DNA of 58,677 bases from Sphingobacteriia bacterium (GTDB taxonomy: Bacteria > Bacteroidota > Bacteroidia > Chitinophagales > Chitinophagaceae): positions 2,543-61,219 of the forward strand of contig JAECQP010000018.1 of the NCBI GenBank assembly GCA_015999745.1, written 5' to 3'. Within the stretch, counting starts at the first letter, position 1. Each line of letters opens with the position of its first letter. Of the stretch, positions 50,663-58,677 are shown in pieces. Below the pieces are notes generated by a model. The model searched no databases and had not been told where the DNA came from. It worked only from the letters and a program-made list of their open reading frames with translations. The translations under genes and the position numbers were made by a program.

Positions 50663-51058
50663 ATGACCACTGCTAAAAAAATCATCTGGAGTACAGTAAC
50701 CATTTTACTGATTGCAGGTATCGTCTTTGTTTACTGGAAATATTATTTTGTATTTGCTGAAGGCACCAAGGCCGGTGTGCTTAATACATTTCAGCAGAAA
50801 GGTTTTGTATTTAAAACTTACGAGGGTAAAATTATCCAGAGCGGGTTTAAGGCCAATGTGCAGAGTAATGAATTTGATTTTAGCGTAACCGATCAAAAAG
50901 TGGCATTGATCCTGGAGAAAAACTCCGGAAGAGAGCTGAACCTGCATTACAAAAGATACCTGGGAGCATTGCCATGGAGAGGCATGCAACCCTACATTGT
51001 AGATAGTGTACTCGAAGTAAGGGGTGTGGCGGGAGAAACCACTATCAGCCCTAAATGA
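50663..51058 (+). CDS. Small membrane-anchored protein
   Basis: A 131-residue protein with one N-terminal membrane helix (residues about 7-30) and a beta-rich extracytoplasmic part (TFQQKGFVFKTYEGKIIQSGF, EFDFSVTDQKVALILEK, RGMQPYIVDSVLEVRG). It resembles widespread short Bacteroidota proteins of unknown function, some mislabelled as 6-phosphogluconate dehydrogenase. Only 1 nt separates it from the M28 peptidase stop, so the two are coupled. It is convergent with the methyltransferase gene. Confidence 0.65.
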   Translation: MTTAKKIIWSTVTILLIAGIVFVYWKYYFVFAEGTKAGVLNTFQQKGFVFKTYEGKIIQSGFKANVQSNEFDFSVTDQKVALILEKNSGRELNLHYKRYLGALPWRGMQPYIVDSVLEVRGVAGETTISPK

Positions 51059-51060
51059 TA

Positions 51061-51762
51061 TCAGGCCTGGATCAGGAAGATGGTTGGAATTTTATGCAGT
51101 TCCGGCAATTTCCCGATCCAGTCCTTTACTTTTTTGGTACGGATCATTTCTCCGGGTCCGGTAATATCAGCGCCTACACATACACTGGTAGTTGGTTTAC
51201 AAACCTGTAGTATATCGTTCAGCAACTGGTTATTGCGGTAAGGTGTTTCTATAAAAATCTGGGTAGCGTGTTTGCGCTCCGATTCTGCTTCCAGTTCCCT
51301 GATCTTTTTCTTTCGCTCCATTCCGTCTATTGGTAAATAGCCGTTGAACTGGAATGCTTGTCCGTTCATGCCACTGGCCATGAGCGCCAGCAGGATTGAA
51401 CTGGGGCCTACCAATGGTTGTATCTGTATGCCTTTGGCTTGCGCCGCTTCAATCAGCAGTTGCCCGGGATCTGCGATACCGGGACATCCCGCTTCGCTCA
51501 CAATGCCAATATGCTTTCCCTTCAGCAGGGCATCAATGAATGATTTTTTTACCGCTTCCTCCGCTTTATGAATCGCATGCCATTCATAATGGTCGATCAC
51601 CATTTCTTTCCAGAGTTTTTTAAAAAAACGCCGGGTGGTTTTTTCATTCTCCACGTAAAACAACTGACAATCTTTGATTGCATCCAGTATATAGGGGGGG
51701 ATGGTTTCCAGTGCATCTTCCTGCAATACGGTGGGGATCAGGTATAGTTTTCCCGGCCTCAT
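51061..51762 (-). CDS. Tetrapyrrole-methylase family SAM methyltransferase (RsmI-like)
   Basis: A 233-residue methyltransferase of the tetrapyrrole methylase superfamily. It resembles RsmI (16S rRNA 2'-O-methylation of C1402) in GKHIGIVSEAGCPGIADPGQLLIEAA, QPLVGPSSILLALMASGMNGQ and IFIETPYRN. The target here is not certain, because Bacteroidota have a separate short RsmI-like branch. Its ATG overlaps the end of the EI24 gene by 4 bp, in a upp-EI24-methylase operon. Confidence 0.8.
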   Translation of the reverse strand: MRPGKLYLIPTVLQEDALETIPPYILDAIKDCQLFYVENEKTTRRFFKKLWKEMVIDHYEWHAIHKAEEAVKKSFIDALLKGKHIGIVSEAGCPGIADPGQLLIEAAQAKGIQIQPLVGPSSILLALMASGMNGQAFQFNGYLPIDGMERKKKIRELEAESERKHATQIFIETPYRNNQLLNDILQVCKPTTSVCVGADITGPGEMIRTKKVKDWIGKLPELHKIPTIFLIQA

Positions 51763-52547
51763 ATAACAGGTTCTGCTTTAGCTTCCGGTTGCTGTTGCTT
51801 GAGCGGGTAGATGCTTAAAGTAGCGGCTACCACCGCATAGGTAGGGGCCAGGACCCATCCAAGTACCGGAATCAGGTGCATGATATAAAATACCACGCCG
51901 TTCCCGATGGCCAGGCCTTTGTGGCTACTGATGAAGAAGATGCTCTCCGGCGGAGATTTCTTATGACGTTCCATGCTGTAGTCCAGCATGGAGAATCCAT
52001 AGTAATAACATTCAATAATAATGGCCATTACCGGAGTGAGCCACCCCACAACAGGAATCAGGCTGAGTATAACAATGCTGATGGTGTATACTGTTTGCCA
52101 AAGCCCGTTCCGGCCGGCGAGCCGTATACCCCTTATCATATCTCTACCCAATTGGCTCAGGCTGAACGGATAGTCTTTACCCTCTATGATGGATTCGGTT
52201 TTTTCGCTGAGATAACTGAACAGCGGCGAACCGATAATCAGGAATAAATATTTGAACAATGAGAAATAGAACAGCATCAGCACCAGCCATACAATCAGAC
52301 CACCCATGGTGAAGAGGAATCCAAGCAAACCGCTGTCTTCCTTGTCCAGCCAGCTTTTCAGGCCGGTCTTCAGGGCGATCCATTCAATGAATTCGCTGGA
52401 GGTATTGCTGAAATAATATATTCCTCCCAAAAAAAGAAGGCAATAGATGATACCAGGAATAATGATCCATTTCCAAAGCTTATTGGCCTTGATGAACTGG
52501 TGAGCCTGATAATAGGCCTGTATCGCTATGATGATTTCTTTGAACAG
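51759..52547 (-). CDS. EI24/CysZ-like membrane protein with no canonical start codon
   Basis: A polytopic inner-membrane protein of the EI24 domain family (CysZ is a sulfate permease; the role here is unknown). Hydrophobic segments lie at about 25-45, 80-110, 150-185 and 210-245. Coding similarity clearly begins at LFKEIIIAIQAYYQAHQFIK, followed by LWKWIIIPGIIY, but this part has no ATG, GTG or TTG in frame before the upp stop region. A CTG at 52547, 12 nt after the upp stop, gives 262 residues, the usual length. A TTG at 52430 would cut off the first helix. Translation may be coupled to upp. The reading is affected by nearby A6 and C6 runs. Confidence 0.6.
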   Translation of the reverse strand: MFKEIIIAIQAYYQAHQFIKANKLWKWIIIPGIIYCLLFLGGIYYFSNTSSEFIEWIALKTGLKSWLDKEDSGLLGFLFTMGGLIVWLVLMLFYFSLFKYLFLIIGSPLFSYLSEKTESIIEGKDYPFSLSQLGRDMIRGIRLAGRNGLWQTVYTISIVILSLIPVVGWLTPVMAIIIECYYYGFSMLDYSMERHKKSPPESIFFISSHKGLAIGNGVVFYIMHLIPVLGWVLAPTYAVVAATLSIYPLKQQQPEAKAEPVI

Positions 52548-52558
52548 GGGGGTGTTTT

Positions 52559-53212
52559 TTAATTTTGAATTTTAGAGCCGTAGGCAAGATCTCCCGCGTC
52601 GCCCAGTCCTGGTACAATATATCCTTTTGCGGTGAGCTCTTCATCAATATCTCCGCACCAGATGGTAATTTCTTCGCCACATTCGCGTATGATGCTTTCT
52701 ATTCCTACGGTGCAGGCAATGGCTACCACCACATGAAAGGATGCAGGATTTCCTTCATTCTTCATGTGCTGAATGGTTTTGACGATAGAAGCACCTGTTG
52801 CCAGCATCGGATCGCTGATGATGACTACCCTGTTTTCGATGACCGGGCAGCTCATGTATTCCATCCTGATCTCGAAGCTTCCGTCGTGGTGATGCTTTCT
52901 GTAAGCCGAAATGAAGGCATTGTCTGCTTTATCGAAATAGTTCAGCATGCCATTGTGCAACGGAAGCCCGGCACGTAATATAGTGGCCAGTACGGGTTGT
53001 GATTCCAGTACTTTGCTTTCATGGGTACCCAGCGGGGTAGGTATTTCCTGCGTGGTCCAGGCCAGTTGCTTGCTGATTTCATAAGCAGCCACTTCGCCGA
53101 TTCGTTCAAGATTTCTGCGGAAACGCATCCTGTCTCCCTGTACTTCCGTATTCCTCAGTTCGGCTACCCAGTTGGAAACCAGGCTATGTTGTTCGCTAAG
53201 ATTAATGACCAT
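52559..53212 (-). CDS. upp: Uracil phosphoribosyltransferase
   Basis: A 217-residue pyrimidine-salvage enzyme that makes UMP from uracil and PRPP. The PRPP-binding loop VVIISDPMLATGAS is intact, and PVLATILRAGLPLHNGML and the terminal GYIVPGLGDAGDLAYG match the family. A near-consensus -7 box (TATTTTCG, plus-strand 53231-53238) lies 18 nt upstream. It heads a three-gene operon with the EI24 protein and the RsmI-like methylase. Together with the dihydroorotase-like and adenine deaminase genes it adds to the nucleobase metabolism in this window. Confidence 0.93.
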   Translation of the reverse strand: MVINLSEQHSLVSNWVAELRNTEVQGDRMRFRRNLERIGEVAAYEISKQLAWTTQEIPTPLGTHESKVLESQPVLATILRAGLPLHNGMLNYFDKADNAFISAYRKHHHDGSFEIRMEYMSCPVIENRVVIISDPMLATGASIVKTIQHMKNEGNPASFHVVVAIACTVGIESIIRECGEEITIWCGDIDEELTAKGYIVPGLGDAGDLAYGSKIQN

Positions 53213-53334
53213 TGTTGTATATTAATACTGCGAAAATAAGGCATAAAACCCAAGTCTCCTCCTTTCCGGCGCGGGTTCCGGGCGTTATGAGGGATGTTGA
53301 ATCGGGATTGTAAAATAAATGAGTACATTAGGAT

Positions 53335-53751
53335 ATGAAAAATACCCTTTTAACCGCGGCGTTGTTACTGGGCCTTGGCGCCTGTACTGAACGTCAGCAA
53401 CAAAAGTTCGACGAAAAAACCTACGAAGTGGTGAAGGAAACCCTTGCCGACAAAGAAAAGAAGAACCCTGCCCGGTTTCTGGAAGCGAAAAATACAGACC
53501 GGAAGAACCTGATCGGACAAACGGTAGTGAAAGGAACGATTACCAACCATGCCACCATCGCTGCCTATAAGGATGTTGCCCTGAAACTCAGCTTTTACAG
53601 CAAAACCGCCGTTAAACTGGATGAGGGTGCAGAAACCATTTACGAAAAGGTTGGCCCGGGCCAAACCATCCGGTTCAAAACAAAATACTTTGCTCCCAAG
53701 GGAACCGACAGTGTTGCCGTACAGGTAGTGAAGGCAGCAGTAGCCGACTAA
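53335..53751 (+). CDS. Small lipoprotein of unknown function
   Basis: A 138-residue lipoprotein with signal MKNTLLTAALLLGLGAC (lipobox LGAC, Cys17). The mature part has a charged helical stretch, then a beta-sandwich-like segment (LIGQTVVKGTITNHATIAAYK, VALKLSFYSKTAV, GPGQTIRFKTKYFAPKGTD) that resembles an Ig-like/FxLYD fold. The role is unknown. It is convergent with adenine deaminase; the stops are 3 nt apart. Confidence 0.7.
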   Translation: MKNTLLTAALLLGLGACTERQQQKFDEKTYEVVKETLADKEKKNPARFLEAKNTDRKNLIGQTVVKGTITNHATIAAYKDVALKLSFYSKTAVKLDEGAETIYEKVGPGQTIRFKTKYFAPKGTDSVAVQVVKAAVAD

Positions 53752-53754
53752 CCC

Positions 53755-55410
53755 TTACACAAACTGAAAGCTGTCTCCGTCGAAGAGTCCTTTATCACTG
53801 AGCTTGAGATGCGGAATGACCAGCAATGCCATAAAACTGAGGGTCATGAACGGTGCAGACAGTGTTGATCCCAAAGACTTGGCCATTGCATCGATGGCTG
53901 TATATTGTTCTGCTACAAGATAACCGTCGCTGGCGCTCATCAATCCCGCAACAGGCAGCGGCAGCAACTTTTCGTTGTTGCCGTCTACGCAGCTTACGCC
54001 GCCCTCTGCTTCAATAACAAGATTGATAGCCCTGGCCAATGCTTCATCGCTGGCGCCTACGGCCACAATATTATGACTGTCGTGCGCTACCGTGGAGGCA
54101 ATGGCTCCTGAAGTAAATCCGAAATTTTTAATAAAACACCTGGCAACCGGCGCCTGGTTGTAACGGTTCACCACTACCATTTTCAGAATATCATTGGCCG
54201 TATCGGTTACCCATTGTTCTGCAACAGTTTTTCCTGTTACATAAATTTTATTGGTAATGAGTTGCCCGTCGAGCGCCTCAATCACCGGTATCTTTCCCTG
54301 ATCGGATGGATAACTGTTTTGCGGAATAGCCAGCTGTTCCGGCATTACCGGCTGGCAGCTGAACTGATTGATGGCCGTACTTGCAACCGATTCAATCAGC
54401 GACTTTCCGTCTTTTAATAAAGCCTGTCCGTTGATATAAGTCTGGTGAACTTTAAAATGTACGAGGTCTTCCACTACAATAAAATCTGCGGGGTCTCCGG
54501 CGTTTAATAAACCAATGTCGAGTCGGTAATGCTTTACCGGGTTTACACAGGCTGCCTGCAACACGTTGAAAAGATCAATGCCTTTTGCAATGGCTCTTGC
54601 GCAGAGTTGGTTAATATGCCCGTTTACCAGGCTGTCGGGATGCTTATCGTCGCTGCAGAATAATACCATATCCGGATGATCTTCCAGCAACGGAATCAAT
54701 GCTTCAAAATTTTTGGCTGCACTGCCTTCGCGGATAATGATCTTCATGCCGTGCTGCAGCTTATCCAGCGCCTCTTCGATGGTAAAACATTCGTGATCGG
54801 TGGAAATGCCTGCTTCAATGTATTCTTTGGCCTGCGCCCCCCTTAAACCCGGCGCATGCCCGTCTACCGGTTTACCGGCTTTATGCGCAGCTGCAATTTT
54901 CTTCATCACTTCCGGGTCTTTAAATAAAACACCCGGAAAGTTCATCATCTCACTGAGGTATTTGATTTCCTTTCGATTAATCAATACTTCTATATCGTTG
55001 CTGTTTAAAGCAGCGCCTGCTGTTTCAAATATGGTGGCCGGCACACAACTTGGGGCGCCGAAATTAAATTTAAATGGAACCTCGTTACCATTGTTAATCA
55101 TGAAATCAACGCCTTCCATGCCGCATACATTGGCAATTTCATGCGGGTCGCTGACGGTACCTACCGTTCCGTGAACCACGGCCAGTTTGGCAAATTCACT
55201 GGGTATCAGCATGCTGCTTTCTATGTGTACATGACTGTCTATAAAACCGGGGAGTATATATCCACGGGTGTTAATCGCCGATTCAGCAACGGGATTCACC
55301 GACAGGATGATTCCGTTTTCTACCACTACCTCTGCCGGGTAGATCTTTTTTTTGAATATATCCACCAGCTGTCCGCTGATGTTGTAAGTGTTTTGCTTCA
55401 TATCCATCAT
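53755..55410 (-). CDS. ade: Adenine deaminase
   Basis: A 551-residue amidohydrolase that converts adenine to hypoxanthine and ammonia in purine salvage. The metal motif [10 protein letters not shown] has His60 and His62. [29 protein letters not shown] and [10 protein letters not shown] are family marks, and the C-terminal domain with [10 protein letters not shown] is complete. The first Met (MMDMKQ) is used; Met2 or Met4 are alternatives. It is divergent from the propeller gene at 55467. Confidence 0.92.
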   Translation of the reverse strand: MMDMKQNTYNISGQLVDIFKKKIYPAEVVVENGIILSVNPVAESAINTRGYILPGFIDSHVHIESSMLIPSEFAKLAVVHGTVGTVSDPHEIANVCGMEGVDFMINNGNEVPFKFNFGAPSCVPATIFETAGAALNSNDIEVLINRKEIKYLSEMMNFPGVLFKDPEVMKKIAAAHKAGKPVDGHAPGLRGAQAKEYIEAGISTDHECFTIEEALDKLQHGMKIIIREGSAAKNFEALIPLLEDHPDMVLFCSDDKHPDSLVNGHINQLCARAIAKGIDLFNVLQAACVNPVKHYRLDIGLLNAGDPADFIVVEDLVHFKVHQTYINGQALLKDGKSLIESVASTAINQFSCQPVMPEQLAIPQNSYPSDQGKIPVIEALDGQLITNKIYVTGKTVAEQWVTDTANDILKMVVVNRYNQAPVARCFIKNFGFTSGAIASTVAHDSHNIVAVGASDEALARAINLVIEAEGGVSCVDGNNEKLLPLPVAGLMSASDGYLVAEQYTAIDAMAKSLGSTLSAPFMTLSFMALLVIPHLKLSDKGLFDGDSFQFV

Positions 55411-55466
55411 AATTTTTTTGCATTCAGCACGGCAATCGTTAAATTACTCCTCTAATTATTATTGCC

Positions 55467-58400
55467 ATGAGAAAATTGCTGATTGTACTTCTTTGTACAG
55501 GAAGTTTATTGCAGGTTACTGCACAAAGAAAGGACAAAGGTAAACCTGTTCCTTCGAATCCTAAGGAAGAAAACGCAGATGCAGCGTTGTTATCCAAAGT
55601 AAAATACCGTTCAATCGGACCATACAGAGGCGGCAGAAGTGCGGCGGCTGTAGGAAGTTATAAAAACAAAACTACCTTCTATTTTGGCGCTACCGGTGGC
55701 GGCGTCTGGAAATCCACCGACGGTGGCAGCAACTGGAAAAATATCAGCGACAAATATTTTGGAGGATCCATTGGTGCAGTTGCCGTGGCTCCGGGCGATG
55801 AAAGTATCATCTATGCAGGCGAGGGCGAAAATACCATGCGTGGTAATGTGTCTGAAGGCCTGGGCGGCATCTGGAGAAGCGATGATGCCGGCAGAACCTG
55901 GCGCAACCTGGGGTTAAAAGACGGCCGTCATATTATCCGGATATTAATTCACCCAAGGGATCCCAATACCGTTTGGGCGGCGGTGGTTGGTCATTTATTC
56001 GGACCTAACCAGGAGCGCGGTGTATACAAAACTACTGATGGTGGTAAAACCTGGAAAAAGACCCTGTATGTAAATGATCAGACGGGTTGCTCCGATCTGG
56101 TGATGGAGCCGGGGAATCCTTCTGTTTTCTATGCCGGTATGTGGAGGGTGCTTCGCACACCATACAGCATGGAGAGCGGTGGAGACGGCAGCGGCCTGTA
56201 TAAAAGTGAAGACGGCGGGGAAACCTGGAAACCTATTTCCAAAAACAAAGGATTGCCAAAAGGCGTTTGGGGTGTAGTAGGTGTGGCGGTTGCCCCTTCC
56301 AACAGCGATAAAGTGTATGCAGTCATTGAGAGCAGGGAAGGCGGGATGTTTGTGAGCAATGATGCAGGGGAAACCTGGACGCTCACCAGCAGCGACAATA
56401 ATATCCGTCAGCGTGCCTGGTATTACAGCAAAGTATTTGTAGATCCCAAAAATGAGCACCTGGTCTATTGCCTGAATGTTGAGTTTATGCGCAGCAGGGA
56501 CGGCGGAAGAACTTTCCAGGCTATTAATACACCGCATGGCGACCACCATGATTTGTGGATTGATCCGGAAGATGGAAACCGGATGATTATCGCCGATGAT
56601 GGCGGCGCCCAGGTAAGTTTTGACGGAGGCAGTCACTGGAGCACCATGATGAACCAGCCTACCGGTCAGTTTTATCGTGTATCCACGGATAATTCAGTCC
56701 CGTACAGAATCCTGGCTGCCCAGCAGGATAACTCTACCGTTCGCATCAAGAGCAGAACTGCCGGTGCGGGAATCACAGAACGCGACTGGGAGGTAACTGC
56801 CGGTTTTGAAAGCGGCTATGTAGTTGCAGACCCGCTGAATAATGATGTTGTTTATGGTGGTAACTATGGAGGATTCCTGGCACGCCTGGATCACCGTACG
56901 GGAGAGAACCGCGCCATCAACGTATGGCCCGATAACCCGATGGGCGCAGGTGCAGACGTACAGAAATACCGTTTCCAGTGGAACTTTCCGATCTTCTTTT
57001 CTCCGCATAACCCCCGTAAATTATATGCGGGCGGTAACCACCTCTTTGCAACAGAGAACGACGGGCAGAGCTGGCAAACACTCAGCCCGGATCTGACCAC
57101 CAACGATAAAAGTAAGCAGGCTTCCAGTGGCGGACCGATCACACAAGACAATACTTCCGTAGAATACTACTCCACCATTTTCACCGCAACTGAATCTGCC
57201 CTGGAGCAGGATCTGTTGTGGACAGGAAGCGATGACGGACTGATTCATGTAAGTAAGGACGGCGGCAAAAATTGGGAGAATGTTACACCGGCCGAAGCAG
57301 GTAAATGGATGATGTGGAACTGTGTTGAAACAGATCCGTTTAAAAAAGGCACTGCTTATTTTGCGGGAACCAAATATAAGTCCGACGACTATACACCTTA
57401 TATCTTCAAAACAGAAGATTATGGTAAGAGCTGGACTAAAATCACCCATGGCATCAACCCGATGCATTTTACCCGTGCCATGCGTGCGGATAAAAAACGC
57501 CCCGGTTTATTGTATGCAGGTACCGAGTTTGGTATGTACATCAGTTATGATGGTGGAGCTAACTGGAAAACTTTCCAGTTAAATATGCCTGTGGTACCTG
57601 TTACCGATATGACGATTAAGAATAATGACCTGATTGTGGTAACCCAGGGAAGAGGTATCTGGATACTGGATGATCTGACGGTTGTTCAGCATAGAGATGT
57701 TGCACTTGCCGGTAAGAACCTGCATGTATTTCCGGTAGATGATGCCTATAGGCTGGAAGGTGGCGGTGGCCGCAGAAGAAGAGGCGTTGCAGCTGCAGAA
57801 CCTAATACAGGAGCCAATCCGCTTCCAGGATCCCTGATGAATTATTACCTGGAAAATGTAACGGATAGTTCCAAAGTATCTGTTACCGTTTTTGATAAAG
57901 CAGGTAACCCAATCAGAACATTCAGCCCAACTGCAAAAGATCCTTCCGATAAACTGGATTTCTCGGAAGGCCTGAACCAGTTTGCCTGGGATATGAATTA
58001 TCCCCCGTCAGAGAAAGCGGATGGCATGATTTTGTGGAATGGCAGCATTGGTACTACAAAGGCTGCGCCTGGAAAATACAGTGCGCGTTTTCGTTACAAT
58101 AAGGACTCTGTAGATGTTCCGTTTGTAATTAAGGCAGATCCTGCATATAAAATGACAGAAGCCGATTATGATGCACAGGTTGGATTCCTGTTGCAGGTAA
58201 GAGATAAGTTCAGCGAAATTCAGAAAGGGATCGGAAGCATCAGGACAGTTCGTAACCAGATCAAAGACCTGACCGGCAGAATTGATGCAAAGGCCAACAA
58301 AGAGCTGAAGCAACTGGCTGATACCATTGCGAAACAACTTACTGTTGTTGAGGAAGCATTGTATCAAACCAAATCGAAGAGCGGACAGGATGTGTTGAAT

Positions 58401-58616
58401 TTTCCGATCCGTTTAAACGATAAAATTTCCGGATTGTACGGTGTGGCCTCAAGCGGACAGAACCCGCCAAGCAAGCAACTGAGAGAAGCCTTTGCAGAAC
58501 TGGGCGGACAGGCCGATGTGCAACTGTCTAAACTGAAAACCATTTTGGACGTGGATCTGAAACAACTGAATAAACTGATCAACGAAAAACAGGTTCCGGT
58601 AATCGGCGTAAAATAG
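55467..58616 (+). CDS. Large BNR/VPS10-like beta-propeller protein, paralogue 2
   Basis: A 1,049-residue exported protein with a signal peptide (MRKLLIVLLCTGSLLQVTAQ). The same architecture as the 28238-31384 gene: KYRSIGPYRGGRSAAAVG near 46-63 (compare KWRNIGPFRGGRANAISG), then many Asp-box blades (GVWKSTDGGSNWK, GVYKTTDGGKTWK, GLYKSEDGGETWK), then a C-terminal helical part. A Gly/Arg insert (GGGGRRRRGVAAAE) near 765-780 is absent from the paralogue. It is usually annotated as glycosyl hydrolase, but no catalytic residues can be shown. A -7-like TATTATTG ends 2 nt before the ATG. Confidence 0.75.
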   Translation: MRKLLIVLLCTGSLLQVTAQRKDKGKPVPSNPKEENADAALLSKVKYRSIGPYRGGRSAAAVGSYKNKTTFYFGATGGGVWKSTDGGSNWKNISDKYFGGSIGAVAVAPGDESIIYAGEGENTMRGNVSEGLGGIWRSDDAGRTWRNLGLKDGRHIIRILIHPRDPNTVWAAVVGHLFGPNQERGVYKTTDGGKTWKKTLYVNDQTGCSDLVMEPGNPSVFYAGMWRVLRTPYSMESGGDGSGLYKSEDGGETWKPISKNKGLPKGVWGVVGVAVAPSNSDKVYAVIESREGGMFVSNDAGETWTLTSSDNNIRQRAWYYSKVFVDPKNEHLVYCLNVEFMRSRDGGRTFQAINTPHGDHHDLWIDPEDGNRMIIADDGGAQVSFDGGSHWSTMMNQPTGQFYRVSTDNSVPYRILAAQQDNSTVRIKSRTAGAGITERDWEVTAGFESGYVVADPLNNDVVYGGNYGGFLARLDHRTGENRAINVWPDNPMGAGADVQKYRFQWNFPIFFSPHNPRKLYAGGNHLFATENDGQSWQTLSPDLTTNDKSKQASSGGPITQDNTSVEYYSTIFTATESALEQDLLWTGSDDGLIHVSKDGGKNWENVTPAEAGKWMMWNCVETDPFKKGTAYFAGTKYKSDDYTPYIFKTEDYGKSWTKITHGINPMHFTRAMRADKKRPGLLYAGTEFGMYISYDGGANWKTFQLNMPVVPVTDMTIKNNDLIVVTQGRGIWILDDLTVVQHRDVALAGKNLHVFPVDDAYRLEGGGGRRRRGVAAAEPNTGANPLPGSLMNYYLENVTDSSKVSVTVFDKAGNPIRTFSPTAKDPSDKLDFSEGLNQFAWDMNYPPSEKADGMILWNGSIGTTKAAPGKYSARFRYNKDSVDVPFVIKADPAYKMTEADYDAQVGFLLQVRDKFSEIQKGIGSIRTVRNQIKDLTGRIDAKANKELKQLADTIAKQLTVVEEALYQTKSKSGQDVLNFPIRLNDKISGLYGVASSGQNPPSKQLREAFAELGGQADVQLSKLKTILDVDLKQLNKLINEKQVPVIGVK

Positions 58617-58654
58617 CCTGAAACAGCGGATACTAAGATTGTATTTCAACAGAA

Positions 58655-58677
58655 GCCCCGGGCAATTTGCCCGGGGC
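58655..58677. terminator. Strong hairpin, probable terminator after the propeller gene
   Basis: A GC-rich stem GCCCCGGGCA/TGCCCGGGGC with a 3-nt loop lies 38 nt past the stop of the propeller gene and ends exactly at the window edge. A following T-run, if any, lies outside the window. Confidence 0.6.

Noticed and set aside
1..58677. CRISPR array, restriction-modification, toxin-antitoxin or other defence locus
   Set aside because: No regularly spaced direct repeats and no nuclease, methylase or toxin families were recognised; the only short tandem array is coding (1-165).

Overview
The window is chromosomal DNA from a member of the Bacteroidota, most likely family Chitinophagaceae. Four things point there: type IX secretion (T9SS) sorting domains and a PorT gene; promoters of the Bacteroidota type (-33 TTTG, -7 TAnnTTTG) with almost no Shine-Dalgarno sequences; genes typical of the phylum (bshA of bacillithiol synthesis, ribonuclease Y beside zapA, a MenG/UbiE-PorT pair); and long TonB/beta-propeller surface proteins. 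Most of the window is dense housekeeping sequence with short intergenic gaps.

Layout. 0-3.5 kb: a tail-fibre-like secreted protein (cut by the window edge), a T9SS cargo protein and an S15/CocE hydrolase. 3.6-8.9 kb: a sterol desaturase-family oxygenase, tRNA-Cys, a DUF2721 membrane protein, an ABC exporter, a YkuK-like protein and a lytic transglycosylase. 8.9-15.8 kb, all minus strand: gatA, tatA, rplS, rny, a candidate structured RNA (possibly 6S), zapA, a coiled-coil protein and pheT. 16.2-24.5 kb, plus strand: dnaB, rsmE, an L,D-transpeptidase, an acyltransferase-like protein, dnaX and a thioredoxin-like protein. 24.5-28.1 kb: a DtxR/MntR regulator divergent from a TonB-dependent receptor with a shared operator, then a CDGSH protein and a CoA-binding protein. 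28.2-31.4 kb: a 1,048-residue BNR/VPS10-like propeller protein. Its 1,049-residue paralogue ends the window at 55.5-58.6 kb.

31.4-36.6 kb is an AT-rich accessory segment. It holds the 3' remnant of an IS4-type transposase, an HxlR regulator divergent from a short-chain dehydrogenase and a conserved protein of unknown function, two secreted/outer-membrane proteins, and a beheaded T9SS type B sorting domain abutting yifB. 36.6-45 kb returns to core genes on the minus strand: yifB, an amine oxidase, a nitrilase-like protein, a MutS-like ATPase, a dihydroorotase-like protein, porT and menG/ubiE. 45-55.4 kb carries rsgA, a small lipoprotein, a gamma-carbonic anhydrase, a class III aminotransferase, bshA, an M28 peptidase, an rsmI-like methylase, an EI24 membrane protein, upp, a lipoprotein and adenine deaminase.

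The most notable signals are regulatory. dnaX contains an A10 run at the end of its clamp-loader domains, and both shifted frames stop at once, which suggests slippage-made gamma. Several genes have a perfect -7 box 4-5 nt before the start codon, implying leaderless mRNAs. The HxlR locus has mirror-image promoter-operators. A DtxR-type operator overlaps the TonB receptor promoter. I saw no CRISPR array, prophage, complete mobile element or recognisable defence system, and no clearly new multi-gene system.
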